Of a stretch of 64,000 bases of DNA, positions 24,497 through 35,165 are shown in pieces (the stretch's first letter is position 1; every line of letters begins with the position of its first letter). The notes under the pieces were generated by a model. That model made no database searches. It was given only the letters and a program-made list of their open reading frames with translations, and was not told the DNA's origin. This stretch comes from Diphasiastrum complanatum (lineage: Eukaryota; Streptophyta; Lycopodiopsida; Lycopodiales; Lycopodiaceae). The DNA lies in assembly GCA_029204225.1 (NCBI GenBank), contig CM055092.1, positions 64,808,873-64,872,872 on the forward strand. The letters run 5' to 3'. The translations under genes and the position numbers were made by a program.

Positions 24497-25470
24497 CTAT
24501 CAATCAATGTAGCATTTATAAGAACAATGTTAATTTCAAGAATAGATACAACATGAAAAAGACATTCCAAAAATTCACTCAAACTCATGCTCACTGAATT
24601 CATATATGGTCCCCAGTGAGAGTACCTAAACTGCCACCAAGACATCCATGCTTCCAAAGCTGGTATCTAACTGAAGTATGCTACTCCTGACCCCGAGGAG
24701 GCTCACACTATATTGTATTTTGCATTGGCATCAGTCATGTCGATTGCTATAGTCTCCAGTCTTTACACAATAAAATGTGTTTACTCCACATATCTTGTAC
24801 AATACATTGGTCGGTGTGTTTTCTCAAACTATCTTTGAAATGAAAAAGACATGATCTCTCACAGCCCTCCATGAACACATTAGCTCCTTGACCATATATC
24901 ATCTGACAACAACCCAATTAGCCCCAGCCTCATCTGCCATAAATCCTCGAAAATAAATTGTATCTAATCCATTTTTTCCATCACGCCATTTAGTATTATT
25001 TTTCTCTCTCTTTCAAACATCATGTTTTGCAACAATTCTGTCGTATTTGCGTAATCTCATGCATTATAAGGCTCTTCGTTTGATTTGTATTAGCATAGCA
25101 TCAATTGCTTTCTTTGGTTTGATGTGATATAATCATCTCTTGTAGAAGCATTTCATGGATGTTTACCTTATGTCCAGAAGAGGTTCTATCCATTGTGATC
25201 ATGTAGAAATTTGTGATTCCATACTATTTAGTGTAGATAGTGATGTATGGACAAACTATCTTCCGCACTCAGAGTGGTCTCCGGACAAGGGGACAGGCAA
25301 GCCAATATAGGATAGTGTCAAAAAAAGCAAGTACTTCATGCTTTTATTTTTAACCGCTTTTTGTCCAAAAGGTGGCATTGCTTTGGATCTGTTGATTGGC
25401 ATGGGCTTTTGGCTGCATGGAAGGCAAGTGTCGATTTGTTTGGTATGGACAATGATGAGGGTTTTGTTGC
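24497..25470. other. Intergenic, with a possible small exon
   Basis: Apart from the possible exon near 24540-24666 described with the split ORF, nothing is supported. Sequence is of mixed composition without repeats that I can see. Confidence 0.4.
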
Positions 25471-25474
25471 ATGG

Positions 25475-25960
25475 CTAAAACAGAATAGAGGTGCGAATTC
25501 CTTGTAGGAATTCGGTCTGACTCCCTCTTAGGCTTAAACTACTTCTTTGGCTTTTCTTTGTTGCTAAGAGAGCTTGGTCAGAAGCGTCTTTGTGATCAAG
25601 GTTCTCACGAGCTTCGACTTCCTCTCGAATCTCGATCACTGCCTTCTCGAGTGTCGTAGCTGGATCCTTTGCTAGCAATGTTCGGGTTGTCTGAAAAGAT
25701 CTTGGTAAAGCTCATAGCAGGTAGGTAAGCTACTTCTCTGCTGATACTACATTCTTTGCTTTGACGTTGTGTAATAAAAGGAACGTATCCTTCATATTTC
25801 TGATAAAGGAGGTGAGGTCTTTGTTTCTGAAGAAACAAATTGTTTCTATTACCAAAGCTCTGCTAGCTCTCGACTCCCAACCTGATGAAAATGGAGAACT
25901 CGAAGACGAAATGTTCACGAACAACACAAACAACACGAACAACAGGAGAAGGTCAAACGA
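25475..25960 (-). pseudogene. Copia Gag (UBN2-type) fragment
   Basis: The minus strand reads FIRNMKDTFLLLHNVKAKN, then in another frame VAYLPAMSFTKIFSDN (the usual L-L-x-S-L-P-x-S/F segment of copia Gag). It then reads PATTLEKAVIEIREEVEARE (the L-T-L-E-E-V-I-x-x-L-x-x-E-E helix). At least two frame shifts separate these. The right end near 25960 reads into Asn/Ser-rich low complexity. Confidence 0.55.
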
Positions 25961-25963
25961 CAT

Positions 25964-26639
25964 GAAACGAAAGGACCAGGAAGATCAAACAAGTACCGTG
26001 AAGTACAATCTCTTGATATGATATGGTGACATCAGCAGAAGAACGTTAGGATGTGTCTAATCCGCCACTCTTATATTATGTGATTAGTCTTAGATTGCTT
26101 AATGTATCTAATCAAGATATTGCTCTGAATATATGCAGTTGCTAGATGCACTAAAGACATAGAAGAAAATACAAAAAAATATAGAATAGAGAAGTCCGCC
26201 AGTGAGCGAGACATTGTAAGCAGAATCCACAGAGATCCAAGAAGTCGCTAGTAAGCGAGACATTGTTCATGGGAGAACACCACTTCTCTCAAGCCAATGC
26301 GCTGTGTGGGTCTGTCACACAGTGCTTGAACAAAAGAGGATCAATAGATGATGTTGTAGCTGTTATGCACATATCATTCAAATTGTCTGATCTCAATTGA
26401 ATTATTGTCTACTTATTGTTCATGTATCTCATTCGCCTGTTTATCTATTCTGCACATAGGTTCAATCTTGTTGAATGCTAAATTAACTTAAACGTAGGTC
26501 GGCAGTGACTAGCAATCAAATCTGAACTCCATCCAAATTCATCGCGTAGTGTTCGCATCAAGTGATCACGTTTAATTCGCTCAAAAGTCGTGAATCGCCT
26601 TCATTCCTTGTTTTGCAGGTATTGCACGCACAATAACCA
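25964..26639. other. Probable untranslated/leader sequence with a direct repeat
   Basis: No coding region. Two similar segments at about 26187-26225 and 26240-26275 share GTCGC/CGCCAGTGAGCGAGACATTGT-like phrases. It precedes the copia coding remnants at 26640, but I could not match it to their 3' LTR, so it is not assigned as a 5' LTR. Confidence 0.35.
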
Positions 26640-28040
26640 TGAGATCCAGGATTGTTGAATTCTCAAAGTGAAGAATGCAGCCAAGCAACCTGATCAACAA
26701 GCAAATACAGTTGCAACATCTCCTCAAGTCGAAATGGACGAAGGCGCTTTTATGGTCAAAGACAAATACGCAAATTTGGATGATTCATGGTTTTTGGATT
26801 CCGGAGCTACTCAACATATGACCAATCATCGTGAGATTTTCCAATCTTATTACAACACAAAGAAGTATGTTCATCTTGGTGATGTTAGTACTCACACTAT
26901 CGAAGGTGAAGGTACTATAAGATTGAGATTCCAGCATGATCAATTCAAACTACTGTCAAAAGTCTTGTATGTTCCTAAACTCTCTACAAATATGTTATCA
27001 GTAAGTAGAATTACAGATTCAGGTCATAAGGTAGAGTTTGAGTATGATCAATGCAGAATTATCAATAGGAGTAATAAGATCCTCGCACTCGGCAAGAGGC
27101 ATGGATACTATCTAGCCAACCTATTAGATTCTCTTGACATAATGAACTTTCCAGTTCCTCAGTTGACTATTCTCATTGAAGGTCCAAGCTCATCTACTTT
27201 TGACGAACAACAAATCAACGACGAATCAGAAGATGATGTTGTTGCAGTTCAGCAACTACAGTATGATGAAAATGATCAACTTCCTCTATTTTCCAGAAGA
27301 TCATCAAGAGCTAGCAGACCACCTATCAGGTATATCGATGAGTATGTAGCCTACCTTGTTCACGAGCCGACGATTGTCGAAGAGGCACTCAGTCAACCAG
27401 ATTCTGATCTCTGGAAAGAAGCTATGGATAAAGAGTATTCATCTCTTATCAAGAACTAGACATGGACGATTGTCAAATTATTTGCTAGCAGAAACGTAGT
27501 TGATTGCAAATGGATTTTCAAAGTCAAGTACAAGGCAGACGGAAGCATCGACAGAAGAAAAGCCCGACTTGTCGCCAAAGGATTTTCTCAGGTATACAAC
27601 GTCGATTACACTTACACTGAGACTTTCAGTCCAATAGTCAAGCATTCTTCTATTCGACTTTTATCATCAAAGTGCCATTGCCTTGTCAACCAACCCTAGA
27701 TTTCATTCTAGGAGTAAGCACATTGAACTGAAGTATCACTATGTCAGAAGCAAATCTCTCAACAAAGAAGTCAGATTGCAGTATTGTCGAATGCAAGATA
27801 TGACAGTAGATAGTTTAACCAAAGCATTAAGCTTGAATGCACACAGAAAGTCCTGTGCACATTGAACTGAAGTATCACTATGTCAGAAACAAAGTTCTCG
27901 ACAAAGAGGTCAGATTGCAGTATTGTCAAACACAAGATATGACAATAGATATTTTTACCAAAGCATTAAGCTTGGATGCACACAGAAAGTTCTATGCAGA
28001 ACTAAGTTTAAAGGTCAAGGCATTCATGGATTCAGATTAA
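26640..28040 (+). pseudogene. Copia element C, gag-pol remnants with duplicated RNase H tail
   Basis: The 263-codon frame 26668-27459 begins near the protease (WFLDSGATQHMTNH). It has VLYVPKLSTNMLSVSRI, then jumps without integrase to the RT entry (DSDLWKEAMDKEYSSL). RT continues past one TAG (NVVDCKWIFKVKYKADGS, KARLVAKGFSQ) to about 27660 and is cut. RNase H's last part follows twice. NPRFHSRSKHIELKYHYVR and a near-identical HIELKYHYVRNK segment are repeated with a 139-bp period (27719 and 27858). It is therefore non-autonomous. Confidence 0.8.
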
Positions 28041-28047
28041 AGGAGAG

Positions 28048-29080
28048 TGTTAAATTATTCTCCTTCCTACTAATCGACTAATCAGTTTTTAATCTTCATC
28101 CAACAGTTTATTCAGTTTTGCGGATTTTCCTATGTTTTTATACAGTCTGCAGAAATAACAGAGTTTGTCAACGATGTTGGGTTTTCTCTCTCTACAAAAA
28201 CCTGACAGTTTCACCTTTTCGCCACAATTAATCAACATTGTAAAAAATACAAGTAAAAATTATAGTGTCACATTTTTCGCATTTTATGCATGTCAAGAAT
28301 CTCGTGTAAAAATGTAGTATCATCTTTTTTGCATTTTTCGCTTGTCAGGAATTACGAGTAAAAATGCAATGTCATTTTTTGCCTGTGGCACTTTACGTTC
28401 ATTTATGCAGATAGACTGTTTACGGCCAATTGTCACCGCTTATCAGCAAGCAACTTCTGAGAAGAATTGGATGAATGCCAGCAGACTCCAGCCAACTGGT
28501 AGTCGCATTTGACGACCTAATTACTTAGTATAAATCAGCTGTTCATACATCTCATTATTATTATTATGAATTGTGAAGGAGTTGAGTGTTATTACACAAT
28601 GCTTCCCGTGCTCTCATCAAGCAGATCATTCACAATCAGAAAGTATTGTTGTTTTAGCTCTCTATTAAGCTTTCAAGCTTGAACTCTCTTGAGCATTCTA
28701 GCTCAGTCTTTTAGAGATTTATTTTAGAGTTGCTATTGTTCTACTGCTTATTAGCAGAGTTGCTTATTTTAGACTTATTCTCAGTTACTCAGAGATAGCT
28801 TTAGAGTGCGCAGTTTTTATCCGCTATTTTTTTTGCGCTCATTAGCATCTGATCTTGTTTTTCTGAATCAATACTATTTTTTTATTGCGTTCAGTTTGTG
28901 TCAGTCTGCATGCATCTCTGTATTGCATCTCTTGTTTTTCTAAATCAATACTATTTTCTTATTGCGTTCAGTTTGTGTCAGTATGCATGCATCTCTGTAT
29001 TGCTTTTGTAACTGGTAAAAATTGTCTGATAATTCAATACTTTATGTTTGGCTACGTAATCACTTAGTATCTAGCGAAAG
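28048..29080 (+). repeat. Element C 3' LTR (right boundary approximate)
   Basis: It begins TGTTAAATTATTCTCC right after the polypurine AAAGGAGAG. A TATA-like TTAGTATAAATCAG lies at about 28526-28539. Inside is a 77-bp tandem duplication, 28854-28930 and 28931-29007, containing TTGCGTTCAGTTTGTGTCAG in both copies. The terminal CA cannot be fixed, because no second LTR copy lies in the window. Confidence 0.6.
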
Positions 29081-29189
29081 GTAGTTGCTAAAGATTGGAC
29101 GTGATTCCCATCACTACTACTTTGTTCAATTTTTGATACGCGTAGTCATGCATTGGAAGTAGGAAGTTTTTGCTATTGCATTACTCACC

Positions 29190-31435
29190 TATTTCCTACA
29201 GAATGGTGGTAGCATTAAACTAAGTATGATGTAGATTATGAAGTAGTAGTCTGATCCATATAGCTTCTTTTGAAGCTTGGCATGCTGCGATGTACTCTGC
29301 TTTGGTTGAAGAAAGCCCAATTGATTGATGTTTTCTTGAGTTCCATGAGATTGTCCCCCTGCCAGAAAGAAAACAGAACTCGAAAGTGGATTTTCTAGTT
29401 GAGGCATTTCCTCCCCAATGAGTCGGAGTAGGCTTGAAGAACCATTGGGTCGATAACATTTCCATCATAACGCCATTGAGAAAGGCTGTCTTGACATCCA
29501 TTTGATGTATTTCGAGGTCTTCTGTCGCTACTAACGCAATCAGAGTCCTGATTGACTACATTTTGACAACAAGACTGAATATTTCTTGATAATCCACTCA
29601 TTGGACTTGAGTGAATCCTTTAGCCACTAGCCGTGTTTTTCATTTTGAGATGGAACCATCAAAGTTGATCTTCTTCTTGAAGATCCACTTGGTGTCTATA
29701 ACTCTCTTGTGAGTGGGGAAGTCGACCAGTGTCCAGTCTGGTTTGTCAAAAGAAAGTTGTACTTGCTTTTTTATAGCTTCTTGCCACTTCACAACATCCT
29801 TAGAGTTGATTGCTTCAGCTAGAGTCTTTGGATCTTCTGATGAAGTCTAGAAAGATTGAGGTGTATACCTCTTAGGAATTGTTCGATTCCTTGAGGATCT
29901 TCTAACAATCGGTTGATCAGATTGGAGTGGTGTCTCTTCTTGAATTTGTCCAGATCTGCTCGAGCTTGCTTGGTCTGGTTTGGTGAGAGGTGTTGTTGGT
30001 TGCTCAGCTTCTATAGTTGTATTGCAGGTTCTGTAGAAGAAACATCACGAGTGAAAGATTCTATGTTGTGTAGAATAGGATGAAATGACACAACATCATT
30101 TATCAGTGGTTGTTTGAAGTCATAGAAGGTATCTTCCTTGAAAATTACATTTCTAGAAATAGATACTACATTGGTGGATGGATCATAAACTTTATAAGTC
30201 TTATGTTCATCAGGATAGCCAGTAAATGCATTTATTTGACTTCTCGTCTAGTTTTTTCCTAAGCTTTTTAGGAACATGAACAAAACTTATACAACCAAAT
30301 ATCTTTAGATGGCGGACACTAGGCTTGTGTCCATGCCAAACTTGATAAGGAGTTCTGTTATGAACGGCTTTGGTGCTGGATTTGTTTTGTAAGTAACAGG
30401 CTGTGGTAGTAGCTTCTACCCATAACTTCGAAGGTAGGTGTGCTTGATGTAGCATGGATCTGGCAAAGTTAAGTAGCGTTTGATTCTTCCTTTCTGCAAT
30501 TCCATTTTGCTGTGGAGAATAGAAAGTTGTGAATTGCCTTCGAATGCCATGCTCGGCTAGACAGCCGGACATCTCATTGGAGACATATTCATTGGCACCA
30601 TTAATTCAGAGTGCTTTCACTCTTTTGGATGTTTGGATCTCAGCCATGGCTTTGAATCTCTTGAAGCATTCAAAGGCTTCCAATTTGTGCTTTATAAACA
30701 TGACTACAGACCATCTAGAATAATCATCTATGAAGGTGATAAAATAAAGTGCATCTCCTAAGGATGGAGTTGGCACTAATCCACATAAATCACTATGTAA
30801 AAGATCTAATACATGTTTTTTCTTGGTGGAATGTGTTTTGGGGAATCAGCTTCTAGAGTGTTTGCCATAAATTATGCAAGATTTACAGAATAATAGTTTC
30901 CTATCTAATGAAAGAGTGAAATACAATCCATCAACTAAATTGTTACAATGCATGTAAGAAAGAGATCTTGTATTAACGTCTCCAAATCGACCTTGCCACA
31001 GTAAAGCATGTACTTAGAGTAGTAACTGAGGCACGTGAGGAACATTCAAAACAAAAATGGAAAGATCATTCTTGAATGTAATTTTGACTGTTCCTTTGCC
31101 TTCAATGCGAATGGTGCTAGAGTCTCTGAGGTAGAGGAATTGATCTATGGTATAAACATACTTAGTGAACCATTCTCTTCGAGGAGTCATGTGTTGGGTA
31201 GTGCCACTATCCAGATACCAACTATCGTAGTCTGCATTGCTACTGTCTACAACATCCCAAAGGTCTCTATCTATAAGCATCATCCGGATTTTCAATTTCC
31301 AGATGTAGAAGTTAGATCCGTTGAACCTGTCAATGAGTCTAAGTTCGTTGGATGACGAAGATGAAGAGTTACCGGTAAGAGACACGCTGAACTGACAGTA
31401 ATTGAAATAGAATAGACTCTCGGCTTAGTTAACCT
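29190..31435 (-). pseudogene. Copia element D, gag-pol remnants, minus strand
   Basis: From right to left: a Gag start (LIDRFNGSNFYIWKLKIRMM, 31385 leftwards) fused within one frame to protease (WYLDSGTTQHMTPR), so the middle of Gag is deleted. Integrase follows at 30210-30572 (FYSPQQNGIAERKNQ, LPSKLWVEATTTACYL). The RT entry is at about 29500-29900 (KDVVKWQEAIKKQVQL, WIFKKKINFDGS, LVAKGFTQVQ, MDVKTAFLNG). RT is then cut into RNase H at about 29220-29420 (STKAEYIAACQASKEAIW). Several stops and shifts are present. Confidence 0.8.
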
Positions 31436-31447
31436 GCTCTGATACCA
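31436..31447 (-). promoter_or_regulatory. Primer-binding site of element D
   Basis: GCTCTGATACCA on the plus strand is the complement of TGGTATCAGAGC, the initiator-Met tRNA binding site common in plant copia elements. It lies about 50 bp upstream of the Gag start and next to a CCAAT end, as expected for the LTR/PBS junction. Confidence 0.85.
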
Positions 31448-31960
31448 ATCCATTGGAGGGAGGACACCAGCTGGATGAAGACAAGCTCTGATAGGAACAT
31501 TTTGATACCAATTGATGTACGGAGAACGAAACGGGAGAGAGAGATAATGTGGAACAACTCTCTCTAAAATGGGCTGCTATCAATTGCCAACAAGAACGAA
31601 CCTGGATCGCAAATGCCAAACAAGATCACAACTCCTACATTCACTACATGATCATAAAAACAAATGCGTGCTCAGATAAGTCACGAGCACAATCACCGGA
31701 GAGTATGGAGCTACTGTCAATGAGATTGAATGTGAGAGTTCAATACAAATTTAAGAGTAATGGTGCAGAATGATTAGGCTTGTTCCTCAGGCGTTGAAGA
31801 CGGCCGTCCTCGGATCAAATGGTTAGGAGTCAAATTCTTGGCCATCCTTTTCGTATCTTGGTCAAGTTTTTGGTAGCGGCTTGACATATTGATTCTTGTC
31901 GCTAATCCTTTGTGTTTTTCCCCGTGTATGTGTGCCTGGTGTATTTAAGACAGATGCAAT
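31448..31960 (-). repeat. Probable 5' LTR of element D
   Basis: It abuts the primer-binding site. Near the junction a GATACCAAT phrase recurs (31441-31449 and about 31505), with GAAGACAAGCTCTGATAGG between, suggesting a small duplication of the LTR end. No 3' LTR match was found left of 29190, so the outer boundary is a guess. Confidence 0.4.
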
Positions 31961-31978
31961 CATATGTTACTGCAGTAT

Positions 31979-32062
31979 GTATGCGGGCCTTCTTTGCAGT
32001 CTCTTTGTGGGTTTCTTTGCAGGCTCTTTGTAGGCCTTTGCGGGCTTCTTTGAGAGCTCTTT
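31979..32062. repeat. Second block of the CCCACAAAGAAG-like repeat (opposite orientation)
   Basis: It consists of phrases such as GGGCCTTCTTTGCAGTCTC, TTTGTGGG and TTTGCGGGCTTC. They are complements of the units at 14405-15005, so the same short repeat occurs at two places 17 kb apart in inverse orientation. Confidence 0.75.
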
Positions 32063-32109
32063 GCGGTTAATCACCACATTAAATCTCATATTGTGTGTCT
32101 TCTTGAATC

Positions 32110-32410
32110 TTACATAAATCAACAATCTAGATTGAGTTAGGGGAAAACCATTATCTAGGGCATAATAATGGAGCCTCATTCTTGTTTGAGGACAACCATT
32201 ACCTAGGTAGGGCACAATAATGGAGCCTCATTCTTTTGTAAAAATTTGATTGGTTGCAATTTTTAGCCCTAAATATAAAAAGCTTTCATGGATGGAATCT
32301 TGAAAATACTTGACCCTCTTGGATGCAACCTTGAAAATACATAAGCTCCATGGATGGAATCTTGAAATAAGTAGCCCTCACAGATGGAATCATTGATAGA
32401 ATTTTGAAAA
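32110..32410. repeat. Small tandem duplications
   Basis: Two adjacent copies of an ACCATTA(T/C)CTAGG...GGAGCCTCATTCTT segment lie at about 32145-32182 and 32195-32238. Next come several ATGGAATCTTGAAA(A/T)TA phrases at 32285-32400. No gene. Confidence 0.65.
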
Positions 32411-32631
32411 TTATGTGCATAACATTTTTCATATTATTGTCACACATATTATGTACGACAATGGGTGTTTGTCGACCCATGATAAGATATAGTGGCTTGT
32501 ATTCTTGTCTCATCACAATGACGTCAAGAAGACAATGAGCCTCCAAACAATGTGGCAAGACGAGAAGATGACATTGTATCCTTACCATGGCCTTCCTTCC
32601 TAAAAACATGTCGAGATGAGAAGCTAAGAGA

Positions 32632-32838
32632 TTATATATCTATTAGTGCATAGGTAGGAGATTTCTTCAAAATGACGCCCCGTGATGACTGTTGCCATTT
32701 CAGAGCCCTTAGTACCGAACTTCTGCTCTTCAAAGACCCGCTCGCTCCGAAAACATCAAATTGACGTTCTACCAGACGGCTTGCCTCCTGGACGACCAAA
32801 TTTAGTCGTAAATCAGAAACCAGCTCGTCATCTGACAT
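32632..32838 (-). CDS. Possible short ORF divergent from the 33134 gene
   Basis: A 68-codon frame from an internal ATG at 32838, starting MSDDELVSDLRLNL and containing EASRLVERQFDVFGASGS. Composition is protein-like and it lies about 300 bp from a divergent gene start, with a GA tract between. It could be a first exon or a chance frame. I recognise no family and it ends at a TAA at 32632. Confidence 0.25.
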   Translation of the reverse strand: MSDDELVSDLRLNLVVQEASRLVERQFDVFGASGSLKSRSSVLRALKWQQSSRGVILKKSPTYALIDI

Positions 32839-32936
32839 GGATTTACAAGTCAAAATCTTCAACTTGAAAATATCGTGTATTTTTCTATGGTTGGGGAAAC
32901 AAGAAACAGAAGCGCATATATTACACAAAATCAGTT

Positions 32937-32939
<3 letters not shown>

Positions 32940-32977
<38 letters not shown>
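32940..32977. repeat. (GA)n microsatellite in the putative promoter/5' UTR
   Basis: About 19 GA dinucleotides without interruption, 157-194 bp upstream of the proposed start codon at 33134. GA/CT tracts in plant 5' UTRs and core promoters are common (GAGA-type elements). Other long dinucleotide runs lie at 35125-35162 and 39559-39595. Confidence 0.9.
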
Positions 32978-32980
<3 letters not shown>

Positions 32981-33133
32981 GATCGGGGAGAGATGAAAGA
33001 TGGGGGAAGAAGCCACCGTATGATGAAGCTGTTCTGTTGTCCTGATTTGTTTCTGTTGTGTGCGGAGCCTATAATGTAATGAATGTGATGTGAGGCGCTA
33101 AAGTTTGGTGGCGGATGGTGTTGTTTGTTGTGA

Positions 33134-35121
33134 ATGGTGACGAGTGGCGCTTTCGGCGTCATGCCTGATCATTTGCCGCTAGCCACAGTTCCTCCTGTAA
33201 GCTTTTACCACCATTTATTTTCCTTAAATTGATTGAATGTTCTTTGGTTGCTTACTGCTCATTCATGTTAGATATCTTGAGTGGTGGTTTAATGGCGCAC
33301 TAGGGTTGCATGCATGGCGTTTTGTCGTTCACACGTAAATTGCCTGCTTCCAGAAGCCCTCTCTTGTCTAAGCTTAACTGGAAGAAGTATTTGCATCAAG
33401 AAACATCTCCAAATGCTGTGAGTATTTGTAAATGGATAGGGTTTTGTGAACGTAGACATTATGAGGAATTATTAGGGCAACAAGTTATCGCTGCCACCTA
33501 ACTCTCGATCCTGTAGTATTAGAATGTAGACTTTACCCTCACTCATTAGGAGCCATTCTTAGATCATTGAGTTTTGAAATGAAAGAAAAGAGACTATTGG
33601 CGAATGAGAAAGAACATCATATTGTGGCATGCCAGTCAATTAGCATGATTCATGAATTTCTATTGACCTTAGATAGAGTCTAATATGAGACTGAATAAGG
33701 TCCTGTGGAGAATTATGCCTTGGAGCTCAATAAGCCACCTCCAAGAGTTAGTTGAATGATGCAATTGGTCAATATGGATTTTCATTATCTTGTTCCTCTG
33801 TCAGGCTTCATTACATATTTGGCAACATGTCCTGGAATTTAGCTTACAAAGCTGTAATTAAGTAGGATTAGATCACACGTTTTACACGTTGATTGATGCT
33901 TAAGTGTTTTGGATATGCTCTTCCATTAATAAACATATGTAGGATCTGATCTCTCCTCTACTGATACATTTGATGTAGCTGGGTGACAATGAAAATCAGT
34001 GATTTTGATTGATTTTTATGTAGTATGTTGAGGTATCAAGCCCAGATGGAAAGGTTTGGCGATTTGCAGCTGGAACAAAAGCTGGATTTGCTGTAAGTAG
34101 GATCAAACGTAAATTGCCAGAGTTATCAAGAGATATTCTGTGCATAGAAGCAGTTAAAGAAGGGGAAGAACCAGTTGAATTTGGTCCAGATGCTGAGCTT
34201 GTACATTATGGTGAAAACTGGAAGCTTCAAATTTTGCAAGGTCAGTGGCTGGGCAATTTTATCTGATTATTTGCTTGCTTAAACCTGATTGTTGGAGAGG
34301 AAACCATACATGCAATTTCTTGAATGCAACCAGCCAAATTTTGTGATCTTATGCTAAGTGACATTTTTAAATTTGCATGCAAGAGTTGAACATTGATACA
34401 CCAGGACACAAGTACCTCTTACACTTGTTCCATTGAATGAAATAGGAATAAAATACAAGTTGGACTATCTCACATCTTTGCTATAGCTCCTTAATGAATG
34501 TCAACTAGCTAGTGTGGGGTGTTTACACCCTTGCTCTTATTTTTACCCTTAGCTCCTTTTAGGTATCGAGGTCAGTGGTGGGGCCATTGACCTACAAGTA
34601 GGTGCACCAGCCTACTGACCTACTCAGGCAAGTCACCATTGTTTACAACACTCACAGATTTGTTACTTAAGTGAAAGATGTGGGTCACAACCTGAAGCCA
34701 GTAGGCACATACTTACCATCTAGGACTGATTTAGCCTGACCCAATTGACAATTTATGTTGAATATGTAGATTTACAAATCTAGCTATTTGGCTTACGGCC
34801 TCTCGAGATTGTTACTAACACCTCTTTAGACATGCTAAGCAAGAGAAAAGGAAGGAATGAGAGAAAGAAATGCTTGCTAATGGAAGCTGGTTTTCCTAAA
34901 AGCTTCCACCATCCCTAGGCTTGCTTAATCTCCTTCTTGGGCTCCTTGGAAGTGCAAAACCTACTCCTAAGATCCAAAGCATGCTAAGATAAGAAGAGCA
35001 AAAGCACAAACATTCCAATAACACCGAAAGCTTACTCTAAAAACAAAGAAAATTACTACATGTTGTCATCGGAAATAACAATGAAATGTACAAGCTCACT
35101 AACATTGAGGGATCGATCAAG

Positions 35122-35165
<44 letters not shown>

